Source of the DNA: Caprella mutica
Lineage: Eukaryota > Arthropoda > Malacostraca > Amphipoda > Caprellidae
DNA: 64,000 nucleotides
NCBI GenBank assembly: GCA_947561585.1
Contig: CANNZV010001113.1
Location: 105,313-169,312, forward strand
Direction: 5' to 3'
Shown: positions 23,150 through 36,229 of the stretch, in pieces
Numbering within the stretch: position 1 is the stretch's first letter
Layout of the letters: every line of letters begins with the position of its first letter
Notes under the pieces: model-generated
What the model saw: the letters and a program-made list of their open reading frames with translations, nothing else
Database searches by the model: none
Told to the model about the DNA's origin: nothing
Made by a program: the position numbers and the translations under genes

Positions 23150-23366
23150 CAGTGACTCTTTCCTCTGATAGTACATCATCACAGTGACTCTTTTCTCTGA
23201 TAGTACATCATCACAGTGACTCTTTTCTCTGATAGTACATCATCACAGTGACTCTTTTCTCTGATAGTACATCATCACAGTGACTCTTTCCTCTGATAGT
23301 ACATCATCACAGTGACTCTTTCCTCTGATAGTACATCATCACAGTGACTCTTTCCTCTGATAGTAT
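23150..23366. repeat. 32-bp minisatellite
   Basis: About seven copies of a 32-bp unit containing CAGTGACTCTTTTCTCTGAT and AGTACATCATCA. C/T variation at one position splits the array into an earlier and a later block. Confidence 0.93.
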
Positions 23367-25019
23367 CGGAATGTTTTTTACATCAAATTGGTCTTAAGAA
23401 TTAGGTAGTGTAATATAAAATTTGAAAATTCATTAATTTCATATTAATTTGCTGCAATAGATGAATTATGTTGAGCGTAGTCTGTAGATAATATAGAAAT
23501 TAATCGTTATATTTTGAAATCATATAGGGTTACATAACATAGGAATATTAAAGAGATTTACATTTGTAAGAATCTATTATTTTCTTCATTAGTTGGGTGC
23601 ATTAGAATCAAAAGAATGATTGTGATTTGCATCTAAAGCTTATTAATTGAGTGAGAATTAATCAGTCTATGGTTATATCCTTCGGAAATCCGCCATTTAG
23701 TTTAATTCGTTACTATTCTTTCAATTCCACTCACCCAATTAAGGAAAGTTTTACAAACTTCAAACATGTATGATATTATTATATTAGAATTTATACATCA
23801 TAGAGTTTGTGTATTTTGCTCCAAGGTTATTTTATTATAATATTGTTTGAGTAGCTCGGCCAGAAATTGCTACAAAATTATAAATGTGAAAATATCGAAT
23901 TTCTACATAAGTTCAAATTACAACAGTTCGATGCGAAATTAACTCTATGTATTAAAATAAAAGATACACAGTAATTAACTACGTATATTAAATATACCCC
24001 TTTTCTAATGACTAATCAGAACTCTACTGTTAGTTTCAGTAATTATTCATTATTCCAGTGTATCTTGTATGCGAAATTAATTGAAAAGATGGATTTATTG
24101 CGGAAGATAAAAGATGTAATTAACCAATGAATTAATTAGAGAAACACAATGAGAATATCTCTCACAATATAATAATAGGAAACAGTAATTCAAATGGTAG
24201 CTTCATTATCACTGTTATTATTCGCTAAAATATAAACAATATAAACAATAATGGAGTTCAAATTGACATTGCACTTAATTAAGTGTAGTGTTAATTGAGT
24301 GTTATTAATTAATACATGGAGTGATTTCAATTGATTGCTAATTATTATTGTATTTATCAATTGCTTTTAACATCATTCACGCTTTATGAAGTAGGTAGGT
24401 AGAGCTAAAATTATTACGATTCTATTTAACTCATTTGGATTTCTAAATAATGATTCATATAATTTATTTATATTGTATTAGTACCATTATGGTAACAACT
24501 ATCAAAATTATATTCCTTGAATAGTTCAGTTGCTAAATCATTTACAAGTTGAGAATTATTGATTTATATTATTTTAATGGTAATGAAATTAAATTGCAAA
24601 TGTATCTACCTACAAGTTGGCATCGCTAAATAATGTATGGCTATATTCATATTACATTATTTTTAGATTTGATCGAAATCAGATTTTCTTAATTGGATAG
24701 CGTAATAAAAATATACTCTACTTATATCCTAAACAGTTCTATGAAAATTCAGTCTCAGAAGACTCAGTCTCAGTTTATAATGGTGCTATTGAAGAACAAT
24801 AATAGAAAAAGTTGAAATTACGAATAATAAAATGTGTAGTGTATTTATTAACAGCGAATAACATCATTAACTGTTTTAAAATGATTCGTAACATTAGTAA
24901 GTTTGACATTTATGTCATGAGATTTGAGAGGAAAATTCGGTTTCTGAACTTTCAGACTGAGGTATAAATAAAACTTATAAATTAGATGTATCGGGGATCG
25001 TGCCTCACCCCTTATACAT
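23367..25019. other. AT-rich gene-free stretch
   Basis: Very A+T-rich, with no array, element borders or exons that I can support. Confidence 0.6.
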
Positions 25020-25029
25020 CTAATAATCA

Positions 25030-25145
25030 TAAAGTGTACAGTACAACAAACTAGCGGATACAGCAAACTACATAAGTACCATTTATGTTGAGAGGTCATT
25101 TATAAATCCGAGGCTAAAATCTCCGAGACAGAATTTTCCGGCTAC
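25030..25145. repeat. Dispersed repeat, second of a pair
   Basis: Partner of 21001-21135, with the same order of words including ACTAGCGGATAC and GTTGAGAGGTCATTTAT. Confidence 0.65.
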
Positions 25146-25182
25146 CATCCTAATCTCCTAAACAGTATCTAAAATATATCCG

Positions 25183-25570
25183 TCCCAAGCAACACAAGTT
25201 AATGGGGCCCATGTGGGTACTAGGTTGACAAACGTATTGGTACTGTGTGGTTATTTGCAAAATGGCCCAACATAGTGACAGCATGGGCTGTTATGTTGAA
25301 ACAATCTTAGCCCAATATGTTGCCAATGTGTTAACCAAGTTTCAGCCCTATAGTGTTGATAGGCTATATTTTAATCAGGTTGGGCCAATGTGACAATTCA
25401 ATGGGATGGATTCGACACATTGAACCAACCTTCTCCCAATGATTCATTACATGATAATGGAAAACCACATTATCCCCATGTAATTTCTAGGCTACTTTCC
25501 AGACTGCCATCTCTTGCCCATCTAACCATCTAGTGCCCATGTTGGCACAATGTGTCATGGTTGCCTGGGG
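25183..25570. mobile_element. Probable TIR element rich in TGGGC/GCCCA
   Basis: Starts TCCCAAGCAACACAAG and ends with TGTCATGGTTGCCTGGGG, which are imperfect inverse matches (CCCARGCAAC). The interior has many GCCCA and TGGGC words and local G+C richness unlike the flanks. Target duplications were not resolved. Probably a non-autonomous DNA element. Confidence 0.5.
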
Positions 25571-26696
25571 TATAGATTGTATTTAATTATAGTAATTGAA
25601 TATATAAATTAATTAGGTTAGAGCATGGCTTACGTAATATACATATTATACATCAAGTAAACCATATTGTAACAATTAAATATATCCCTGTGATATTATC
25701 ATGTAGCACTTTCTTGTTTGTCTTCTGGAGTCCCTTGTATTCATCTTTCCGTGTTTTGTTCATCAAAACATGTATTCATGGAAGAAACCTTCTATTCTAT
25801 TTAAATGCAATTAAATGTCCTCTTGACTACCGAATAAACAAATATAGAGAAAGATATTTTGACGGAGCATTCCATACGTAGCCGTAGTTAAAGAGACAGC
25901 GCCACGGCAACTTTTGAGTGTATATCTTTGATCAATTAGTGCTGTCAACACTTAGTCCGTAAAATGGTAGCGTTATTTATTCAATCAGTTTTAATCATTG
26001 CGATATCTACCAATCTGTGATTAAAGGAGTTATATAAATATTGTAATTGGATTGTAGATAGCTTTTCATATTAACTCTTTATGCCAACAGTTAATCTGAG
26101 TGTGTAAAATAGAGATTTTCTATTATGATAGTCTTATAATGAAAAATTGATAATTTTCATTGGTAAAAAGAGCATTTTAAACAATGTAAACACTCACAAT
26201 AATTCTGCTTGACTGATGTAAACGTACACATGTTCTCTAATATTTTAAAGAAAACATCCGATTGTTTATAGATAATATATCAAAAAATGTACAAAACACA
26301 TCCCTTGAAGGGGACATATATGTCACCTTAGGACATAAAGGGTTAAGTGATACAATGAAAAATCAACTAAAAATTACGTGTGAAAAATTTAATTTCACAT
26401 CACCTGAAAATTTTGATCGTAAGTAAAGTAACACCAAATGTATTGTATCTCTACTTTCATTCGTAATTGTTATACTGTATAACAGATCAGATTTATTGAT
26501 ATTAAATATTCAGTCTGAAAATGTTGAATAATTAAATATAATCAGGCATAACAAATTTGTTGCATGAATTATTCACATATATAATTATTCACTTATATCC
26601 ACATTCTTTATGCATATATATAGTGTGCCCAAAAAAATGTATTCACTTCCATTTAATATAAATAAGTATTATGTATAATTTATTAATTAATGTAGT
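25571..26696. other. AT-rich gene-free stretch
   Basis: No supported feature. The open frame at 25690-25881 has no recognisable motif. Confidence 0.55.
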
Positions 26697-27879
26697 AGGG
26701 TAAGTTACGAATGATCGGTCAGTACTACATCTTCGGTCATATAAGAAATAACTATACAAATATTATGGTGCACAGACAATTAGACTCGCCGACAATTGGG
26801 CCCGCGACAATTGGACCCCGGATAATTAAGTCCAGAAAAAGATTGGGCAGAAGACACAATAAAGAAGTTTTACTTTGTTATTACTATGGTAGTGACAATA
26901 TTATCTTTGGATTATTCTTCATATTCTCTAAAAATATGTTAATATTTTTTTAATTCGATTGATATACTTGATAAGGTATAAGCAAGCCCCTTAAATCACA
27001 TTTGGATGCTAATCTCATGTTTCAATGTAATGAAAATCTTTGAAGTATATGAATAGATCGTATTATTTTGATCATGTCATATGGATCCAATGTGTAGTGT
27101 ACATCGTCTGACAAAGACTAATATTTAGTAAAAAAAATGGGTAAATTTTAAAGGTTATACGTTACATTGAATTGTTGTTGCGATAAAATGAGATTAATAG
27201 AATAAATTTTATAATAATAATTCATAAAACTCTTAAATATTGAACACTGAACAGGCCTTAAAAAATTTACATCAATTTTAATTCAATTTGTATGTTCCAA
27301 TAATTTCGGCATATCTAATATACCTACATTATTATTTTCTATTGACTACATCCTAACTCATTCACTATGCAGGAGTTCACTATATAGACTCATATAGGTA
27401 CTGTAACTAGGAACAGAAAATTCTATCTCAGCAGAACAGAAAATTATTTTAGTTTAAAATAATAATAGTATTTATTCAAGCAAAGAATATGTTCAATTAA
27501 AAAAAAAATTTCATAATGAGAATATTTTTTTTATGTAAGGAATATTCTTTATTTTAAATATGCTCAAGACTATATTTTTATACAAAACGCATATTGTCAC
27601 AACCGTAGTTATGACAGTAGCAAGGATCTTTAATTAAGTTAATACAGTAAACTCTGAAAAATGGGCAAATAATATAATTGTCTTTGGACCTAATTGTCGT
27701 CAGCCCAATTGTCCGGAACCCAATTGTCGGGGGCTCAATTTTCCTGAGCCCAATTTTCCTGAGCCAAATTGTCGGCGGGCCCGATTGTCGGGACCCAATT
27801 GTCTTGGGCCCAATTGTCGGTCCACCAAAAATTATATGTCCCAAAATGTAGGGCTGACCGATAATTCATAACTTACCCT
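26697..27879. mobile_element. MITE family 2 copy interrupted by element B
   Basis: Left terminus AGGGTAAGTTACGAATGATC, then GGTCAG...CTTCGGTCATATAAG; right terminus on the opposite strand AGGGTAAGTTATGAATTATC. These match the element at 59601-59829. Nearly all of the interior is element B (26767-27826), which apparently inserted into this MITE and replaced or split its centre. Confidence 0.7.
26767..27826. mobile_element. Foldback-like element B (1060 bp)
   Basis: The left end GGTGCACAGACAATTAGACT and right end (reverse complement GGTGGACCGACAATTGGGCC) are followed by further GACAATTGGGCCC-type units, three on the left and about eight on the right. The flanking 9-mers AAATATTAT (26758-26766) and AAAAATTAT (27827-27835) match at 8 of 9. 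The core is related to that of element A in inverse orientation. The minus-strand open frame over the right arm (27578-27844) is a repeat translation. Confidence 0.87.
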
Positions 27880-28325
27880 GTTTATGGTTCCAATATATCA
27901 TGCATAATATCCTAGATTAATGAACATTATATTGTAGAATCCTATAACTGGATACACTTATACTGCAAGTGTATATGCTTCTATTCCTTATAAATACATT
28001 TTATCAGGTAGGCTTCAGATAAGAGATTCAATTTTCGATCAATTATATTTAAGCGCTGGAGATTAAGTAAAGAGATATACAAACAATTATCCATATTAAT
28101 AGTATTCTATTCTGGCGTACTGTACTGAAAAATTGTGTATCTTTTTTTGTAAATTTTATCATTCAAATATTTTCTCAGAAGAAATTTTGTTTAACCAGAA
28201 ATTTTTTTTGTAATTGTTTATTTGTAAATCAACATTTACACTAGAGTTGTGTTCATCGTTAGCACATTCCATATTGATGTGTACACAACTCAATTATCGG
28301 CAATTACAACTTAATCTGTACTTTG
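27880..28325. other. AT-rich gene-free stretch
   Basis: Nothing supported here. Confidence 0.5.
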
Positions 28326-28327
28326 TA

Positions 28328-28722
28328 TTACCGATACAAAGTATCGGTATAGGCAATTTTTCTGGTATCGGTTTTCGGTATCGGTATCAGCCTTTTTTTC
28401 TGGTATCGGGAGCTTCTCGGTATCGGTATTAGCAAAAAAGTGCTGATACTTTGCCGATACCACTAGTAATTAAAAAAACTATAATGTAATTTATCATCTA
28501 TTATTTATCTATTACAAAGAAATGTAACAATGATTCGGTGAAAATCTTGGTATCGGTATCGGTGAAAATCTAGGTATCGGTATCGGTGAAAATCTAGGGA
28601 TCGGTATCGGTGAAAATCTAGGGATCGGTATCGGTGAAAATCTAGGGATCGGTATCGGTGAAAATCTAGGTATCAGTATTGGAAAAGTATCGGTATCGGT
28701 GAAAACTCTGGTATCGTTCCGT
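28328..28722. repeat. GGTATC-rich degenerate repeats
   Basis: Begins with a palindrome, ACCGATACAAAGTATCGGT, and continues with irregular GGTATCGG words. From 28540 there is a 24-bp unit (GGTATCGGTGAAAATCTAGG plus four bases) in about seven copies, ending in GTATCGTTCCGTCCCTA. The terminal words suggest a decayed TIR transposon, but no partner terminus was fixed. Confidence 0.7.
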
Positions 28723-28865
28723 CCCTAATAAATACAATTGAATTTTATATACAATTCAATTGTATTACATTTCATATGAGTTTTCTTCGGTAGCATTTAA
28801 TTTACTTATTCGGTTTTATTTGTTTTAGATTGAATCAAATAGAACATAAAGGTCAATAAATTGTA

Positions 28866-29480
28866 AAATGGTGTAGTCTCAGTACATCAAATGGTGTAGT
28901 CTCAGTACATCAAATGGTGTAGTCTCAGTACATCAAATGGTATAGTCTCAGCACATCAAATGGTGTAGTCTCAGTACATCAAATGGTGTAGTCTCAGTAC
29001 ATCAAATGGTGTAGTCTCAGTACATCAAATGGTGTAGTCTCAGTACATCAAATGGTGTAGTCTCAGCACATCAAATGGTGTAGTCTCAGTACATTAAATG
29101 GTGTAGTCTCAGTACATCAAATGGTGTAGTCTCAGTACATCAAATGGTGTAGTCTCAGTACATCAAATGGTGTAGTCTCAGTACATCAAATGGTGTAGTC
29201 TCAGTACATCAAATGGTGTAGTCTCAGTACATCAAATGGTGTAGTCTCAGTACATCAAATGGTGTAGTCTCAGTACATCAAATGGTGTAGTCTCAGTACA
29301 TCAAAAGGTATAGTCTCAGTACATCAAATGGTGTAGTCTCAGTACATCAAATGGTATAGTCTCAGTACATCAAATGGTGTAGTCTCAGTACATCAAATGG
29401 TGTAGTCTCAGTACATCAAATGGTGTAGTCTCAGTACATCAAATGGTATAGTCTCAGTACATCAAAAGGTATAGTCTCAG
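28866..29480. repeat. 23-bp minisatellite, ~27 copies
   Basis: Highly homogeneous array of AAATGGTGTAGTCTCAGTAC plus ATC. Only scattered variants (TATAG, GCACATC, AAAAGG) break it, suggesting recent expansion. Confidence 0.97.
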
Positions 29481-30282
29481 TACTTTTTTCCCATTAGTAA
29501 CTTGCTAATTGAAGACTAATTATAATCTGCTTAATTTTGTGACCTAATAAGGTTTTTAATTAACCAATATTGCATTTCACTAATATTAATAGTTACTCGC
29601 TACCATTAAAATATTATCATTCATGCATCAATATTAAAGAATATGTTTTAAAACTTTATTCCAGTAATTTGAAATTATTCACAGGAAAGTGATATTTTGA
29701 ATTAATTAAAAGCATTTTGTTGGTATTTTCAGTTGTTATGGAAACCGCATAACAAATAATGAAAATATTCTCAACTAGACCCTGGAATCCTAGAATATTT
29801 TTAGAAATTGTGACCAACAAAATTTCAATAACAGAACATGGAAAAATGAAAACAAAAAAACAGACAAACAAAAATATGATATTTTTAAAATTGAATTATT
29901 TCTATATAACTATTTTTCATCGAATTGTGGACGAATCTAGTTAAAATTCAGTTTTAGGTTATTTTTAAATTGTCATTTTTAATAGATATAAATTCATATT
30001 TATAGTATTTTCATATATTATCATAATTTTCTTCGTTAAACTAAACCTTAGGGTTATTTAGTTGTATATTTCCAAAGTATCCCATTATGGAATATACTAA
30101 GATTTTTCTATTTTACTTTTGATTTTTGCTTGTAAAATATTAATGTGAATTGGATTCAGGACAGAAATGGGGAGGTACAGTCAAAATGAAATCTTTCCAC
30201 GAAATCAATTCAGAACATTTAATTATGTAATACTTATAAATTTATTACTATATCTCTCATTCGTGAAAAAGCTTTTATAACT
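29481..30282. other. AT-rich gene-free stretch
   Basis: No supported feature. Two overlapping opposite-strand open frames at 29656-29944 have no motif. Confidence 0.55.
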
Positions 30283-30630
30283 GCAACAGGCACTCGTAGA
30301 GTGCATACCTTCATCGGCGCTACATTTTTTTGTTCATTTTAACCTTTCGTTACCTTGAGTTTGACCTTTGACCCGATAGCTCCCAAAATATAATGAAATG
30401 GTTCCTGGATAATGACCAATCGTCTTTTTGTAATGAATTGGTTTATACTAAGAGAGCTCATATAACAGAGTTAAGTGGGACACTTTAACACAGTTAAGTG
30501 AGTCACTTTAACACAGTTAAGTGTGTCACTTTAACAGAGTTAACACAGTTAAGTGTGTCACATTTAAAATAGTCCCACCAAATTTCAGGCAATCTGATTA
30601 AATGTTTTTTGATTCATAAATGATGCTGAT
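30283..30630 (-). repeat. Dispersed AAGGTCAAGGTCA repeat, copy 3, interrupted
   Basis: Minus-oriented copy starting CAGGCACTCGTAGAGTGCAT, with TTTGACCTTTGACCCGATAG and GACCAATCGTC. The expected continuation (CCACCAAATTTCAGGCAATC) resumes only at about 30570 after an inserted segment. Confidence 0.75.
30432..30569. repeat. Insertion with 20-bp tandem repeats inside copy 3
   Basis: About four copies of a TTAACACAGTTAAGTGTGTC-type unit separate two halves of the dispersed repeat. They seem to have arisen or landed there after the repeat inserted. Confidence 0.65.
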
Positions 30631-30835
30631 ATCACAAACGCTATTGTGCATTGCATAGGAGATGGTCAGACTTTGAAGAGGTAATACTGACAGTGTCTTT
30701 TTATTGTAATGGATATAAATAAATTGACATAGTTCTAGAAAAAGAATTTTCTCGGCATTAGCTTTAGTTACTTGGAAAATCCAATACTCTATATTTGATT
30801 TCAAAATTTTAAAATAAAATGATATAATAAAATAT

Positions 30836-31429
30836 CGTGCACGGACACTTGGCCGACCGATCATTTAGCCGAAAGCAGATTTGGCGTAAATTTGGCCGAA
30901 CGGACATTTGGCTGAAAGACTGACTTTTATTCAATAAAAATCCACATTACGAACTACAGCCTCCATTTAATTTAATTACAATTTTTATTTTCAAGGAATT
31001 GAAAGTTATTTTATAAAAGGAAATCAAATTTTAATATGTACATAATGTGTATCCATAATACGAACTGCAACCTCCGGTTAATTATTAAATATACGTTTTT
31101 TTTTTCTATCGAATTTTAAGTCATTTTCTATAAAAAAAAGGAAAATTTATTTTAGTGTGTACAAAATGCGTTTCCATATTATGAACGGCAAGCATATATT
31201 GCTCAACAATTTGAATTTTTTCATAATCATGGATTTCATCGGAAATATAAGGAGTGGAAAAAAGCTTCTCTTCCTACTTTCGAACTTGTTATCATTGGTT
31301 ATTATATTATTCAAAGTTATTATTTTAATTACTAATAATACTATCTCATTTTTTTTTTTTTTTCAAAATAAATATATTTCGGCCAAATGTGTTTCGGCGA
31401 AGTGTCAGTCAGCCAAGTGTACGTCAACC
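30836..31429. mobile_element. Foldback-like element F (594 bp)
   Basis: The left arm carries CGTGCACGGACACTTGGCCG and further ACATTTGGCCGAA-type units to about 30920. The right arm (31378-31429) has inverse units (TTCGGCCAAATGT). A perfect 9-bp duplication, ATAAAATAT, lies at 30827-30835 and 31430-31438. The core is A+T-rich with a T-run at about 31351. No gene. The plus-strand open frame 31157-31507 runs through the arm and looks incidental. Confidence 0.87.
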
Positions 31430-31438
31430 ATAAAATAT

Positions 31439-32435
31439 TGGATGGGAAGAAAGATAACTTCTTTAGAAAGAAGTTATCCAGCATATGACAATTGGCCGAA
31501 AAAGTAATTGTTTGCTTTGCTTTATGTTCCTTTCCTGACGATGAATGGATATCTTTCTATTCGAAAACTCGGAACCTAAAATAATTTACAGACTTTCTAA
31601 TCACCTCTTGAAAATAGACCTTTCTTTATTAGTTTCTAATTAATTAAAGCCTAATATGATATCATTGAAACTAGTCTGCTCTTGCATTATATCTTCACAG
31701 TCAATTAAAATGATGAACATTATAAATTTCTGTCTAGATAAGCCTGATGATGAAAAGCGTCGATGAGTTGATAGTTGGTGGAGTTAATTGCTTGTGTGGC
31801 TAAAGTTAATTAATGAAGATAGTCATTGCCATGGCAATATGCGCACCTTCCCATTTTAAAGATAATTGAAAAAGCATGTGAGAACTTCAGCCCAAATGAA
31901 GGAGATAGGAAGGTAAATAAGAAAAAATAGGAAACATATGTGAGTAAAGGATCTATCATTCGGTAGATACTTTACTCACAAACATTTGATGTTGTTTAAG
32001 TGTGAGTAAAGGCATGAATTAAGGGTAGAGAGTTAGTCCCTGCCTATGCACTATCAGAGAAAAGAGTTTGGCAATCTTGTCATATTTTCCAAATGTACAT
32101 TTCAAATGGTTAATATAGTAATCTTCCATAGAGAATACAATAAATCTTTCTACAGTTTGCGATAGTTAACATTAGTAATAGATACATTAGACACAGCCAA
32201 AGAGTTGTGGGTATCTTAGTCTATTGACACTAGTCAATGTTTTACTTCTTCAGAGTCACTTTACAGTCACTATGAGGATTCATTGGGTAGTGTATGTCAC
32301 ATTGTTTGCATTCTACCTCTTAATGAATTGTTCTACTTTATAGTGTTACTATTAACCTTCTGTGAGTAATAACAGTAAGGTGAAGGTATGTTTGGAAGGA
32401 AAGGTGAATAGTGTATAGGAAAGGCATGTATAGTT
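31439..32435. other. Gene-free stretch
   Basis: Apart from the GAGTAAAGG palindrome at 31940-31980, nothing supported. Confidence 0.5.
31940..31980. repeat. GAGTAAAGG palindromic word, copy 1
   Basis: TGAGTAAAGGATCTAT...ATACTTTACTCACA forms an imperfect palindrome. It recurs at 50121-50160, 57503-57543 and 62568-62613. Confidence 0.7.
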
Positions 32436-33168
32436 AGTCAGTTCACATTATTTAACACATAGTTCACATTATTTAACACACAGTTCACATTATTTAACAC
32501 ACAGTTCACATTATTTAACACACAGTTCACATTATTTAACACACAGTTCACATTATTTAACACATAGTTCACATTATTTAACACACAGTTCACATTATTT
32601 AACACACAGTTCACATTATTTAACACACAGTTCACATTATTTAACACATAGTTCACATTATTTAACACATAGTTCACATTATTTAACACACAGTTCACAT
32701 TATTTAACACACAGTTCACATTATTTAACACACAGTTCACATTATTTAACACATAGTTCACATTATTTAACACACAGTTCACATTATTTAACACATAGTT
32801 CACATTATTTAACACACAGTTCACATTATTTAACACACAGTTCACATTATTTAACACACAGTTCACATTATTTAACACATAGTTCACATTATTTAACACA
32901 CAGTTCACATTATTTAACACATAGTTCACATTATTTAACACATAGTTCACATTATTTAACACATAGTTCACATTATTTAACACATAGTTCACATTATTTA
33001 ACACATAGTTCACATTATTTAACACATAGTTCACATTATTTAGCACATAGTTCACATTATTTGACACATAGTTCACATTATTTAACACATAGTTCACATT
33101 ATTTAGCACATAGTTCACATTATTTAACACATAGTTCACATTATTTAACACATAGTTCACATTATTTG
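32436..33168. repeat. 21-bp minisatellite, ~35 copies
   Basis: Homogeneous array of ATAGTTCACATTATTTAACA plus C, with CACAG/CATAG variants intermixed. The 21-bp period gives a 240-codon minus-strand open frame of a seven-residue repeat (NYVLNNV). I regard it as non-coding, since it begins and ends with the array. Confidence 0.97.
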
Positions 33169-33374
33169 CCTATATATGTACATATACCATAGTTTCTATT
33201 TTTCATTGTTTACGAAGTGTTTCATTAGATGCCTCTACACGGTAGATTTTAATTAAGAACTATAAGGACTTAACTACTCAGTTTAATGACTATTTATCTA
33301 TTAGTAATACAAAATATATTCTACTAATTACAGTAATTAATGTGAGTGATACATAATATACTATATAGGGAATA

Positions 33375-34745
33375 CAATACATACACATAGTTAATGAAAT
33401 ACATAGTTAAAGAAATACATAGTTAATGAAATACATACACATAGTTAATGAAATACATACACATAGTTAATGAAATGCATACACATAGTTAATGAAATAC
33501 ATACACATAGTTAATGAAATACATACACATAGTTAATGAAATGCATACACATAGTTAATGAAATACATACACATAGTTAATGAAATACATACACATAGTT
33601 AATGAAATACATACACATAGTTAATGAAATGCATACACATAGTTAATGAAATACATACACATAGTTAATGAAATGCATACACATAGTTAATGAAATACAT
33701 ACACATAGTTAATGAAATACATACACATAGTTAATGAAATACATACACATAGTTAATGAAATGCATACACATAGTTAATGAAATGCATACACATAGTTAA
33801 TGAAATACATACACATAGTTAATGAAATACATACACATAGTTAATGAAATGCATACACATAGTTAATGAAATGCATACACATAGTTAATGAAATGCATAC
33901 ACATAGTTAATGAAATGCATACACATAGTTAATGAAATGCATACACATAGTTAATGAAATACATACACATAGTTAATGAAATACATACACATAGTTAATG
34001 AAATGCATACACATAGTTAATGAAATGCATACACATAGTTAATGAAATACATACACATAGTTAATGAAATGCATACACATAGTTAATGAAATGCATACAC
34101 ATAGTTAATGAAATGCATACACATAGTTAATGAAATGCATACACATAGTTAATGAAATGCATACACATAGTTAATGAAATGCATACACATAGTTAATGAA
34201 ATGCATACACATAGTTAATGAAATACATACACATAGTTAATGAAATGCATACACATAGTTAATGAAATGCATACACATAGTTAATGAAATGCATACACAT
34301 AGTTAATGAAATACATACACATAGTTAATGAAATTCATACACATAGTTAATGAAATGCATACACATAGTTAATGAAATGCATACACATAGTTAATGAAAT
34401 GCATACACATAGTTAATGAAATGCATACACATAGTTAATGAAATGCATACACATAGTTAATGAAATGCATACACATAGTTAATGAAATGCATACACATAG
34501 TTAATGAAATGCATACACATAGTTAATGAAATGCATACACATAGTTAATGAAATGCATACACATAGTTAATGAAATGCATACACATAGTTAATGAAATGC
34601 ATACACATAGTTAATGAAATGCATACACATAGTTAATGAAATGCATACACATAGTTAATGAAATGCATACACATAGTTAATGAAATGCATACACATAGTT
34701 AATGAAATGCATACCTGTTGTTAGTTAATGAAATGCATACATGTT
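33375..34745. repeat. 22-bp minisatellite, ~61 copies
   Basis: Array of ACACATAGTTAATGAAATGC plus AT. The left third alternates ACATAC and GCATAC versions, whereas the right part (from about 34325) is almost purely the GCATAC version, pointing to recent homogenisation there. The last copies carry ATACCTGTTGTTAGTTAATG variants. It shares ACACATAGTT with the 21-bp array 200 bases upstream. Confidence 0.97.
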
Positions 34746-36229
34746 GTTAGTGAATGAAATACATAGATTATTAATAAATTACATATACGAGTGGATTACC
34801 TAATTCATTTTCAGCAGAAACCCGTAGTTCAATAATAAGGTAGTGTCATTTATAACAATATGATATATGTATAGAATGAATTAATGAAAAACCTAACTTT
34901 AAATTGGTTTGGATCAAAATTATTCATGTGATAATTTTCATTAAAATAGTACTGTTTTGGGGTATTTTTCAACAATTTATTTCAATTTTGACATATTAAA
35001 TCATGAAAAAAAAATCCGAATATTGAAAAAAAGTTACGAAGAAAAAAACTTGTTTGTGTTACAACAGAAAGAGTGGTAATGTTATCTGCGATGTTTTTAA
35101 AGGAGAGTACAGCCTAGTTACTCATATTCTAGCCACTCAATTGTATGTCATTTTAAAGGACCTAACCTAATTAATTGTCCTAATATTCACCTTTTGCAAT
35201 TTACATGAACGACAGGTGTAAAGTTTTACAATATTTTGTACATTTAAATATAAGAGAAAATACTGTATTAATGAAATAGATGACTAATTGGTTGCATTCC
35301 TCATGTGTTTTTGTACGAAATTGTTAGGAATAAAAAATGCGATAGTCACTAATATCTAAATTAAAGAATGAATATCTTTTGTTCTAAGAGCTTTTAAATA
35401 TATTAATGCTTAACTAATATATTTAATAATGGTAATAAACTTAAATGCATATAAGTACAAATATTAGTAACATTTACCATTGCAATAGCATTTAAAATAG
35501 GCATTATTCAGAGGTTACATGACAGCATTACATAGTAATGTTACTTCTCATATAGGACACACATTTACTCACTAGTCAATATGATTATATTAGAGTTATA
35601 GCATAACAATGTTCACATTAATAAATGACTCCTTTGCGAGAAAGCTATGTGTTGAATTAATTATTTACTTCCCATTCATCATTAATTCTCTCTCTTACGT
35701 ACTTAGTAATAAAAGATTTGTTTGTTTTTTCTATTGCCTCATCTGATAAAATATTAAAACAGGGAAGAGAGATATTGAGAAAATATTTATTTACTTTATT
35801 AAGACTTCATTTTTCCATTAATTTTTCTTTCAATTCAAATAACGATTAATATTCCAGAGGTATACAGTTATTCATATTTGATGAACTCAATATTATATAT
35901 GAATAAAGCAATGAATAATAGCAAATAATATATCATCTTCATAGTGAAAAGATAGACAATAATCTGTTCAATTCCTTCCACTTTATTTGTTTTATTTTCC
36001 CGAACACAAAAAAGCAAATATTTCAGTAATGCTACCGTAGAAAAAGGCAATGGTAGAAATATCATCTATGAATTTAATGAGCTTTTCAAGGGATAGCCCC
36101 GGGACATGAGAATTATTGGCAGATAATCTCGACTTCTCCTTAGTTTTAAAGAGAAAACTTATATCTTATATGGTGAGTTGTACTGATCTATGGGGTGTGT
36201 TTTTTACCCCTTTTTCTATTTCTCACAGT
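34746..36229. other. AT-rich gene-free stretch
   Basis: Nothing supported. Confidence 0.55.

Noticed and set aside
28328..28722. Telomere-like hexamer tract (GGTATC)n
   Set aside because: The hexamers are irregular and soon become a 24-bp unit. It is not a known telomeric repeat and the end looks like a transposon terminus.
28866..29480. CRISPR-like array of short repeats
   Set aside because: The units are contiguous with no unique spacers. It is a minisatellite in a eukaryotic context.
32438..33160. 240-codon minus-strand open frame of a seven-residue repeat
   Set aside because: It is the direct translation of a 21-bp minisatellite and starts and stops with the array. There is no non-repeat domain, signal or splice context.
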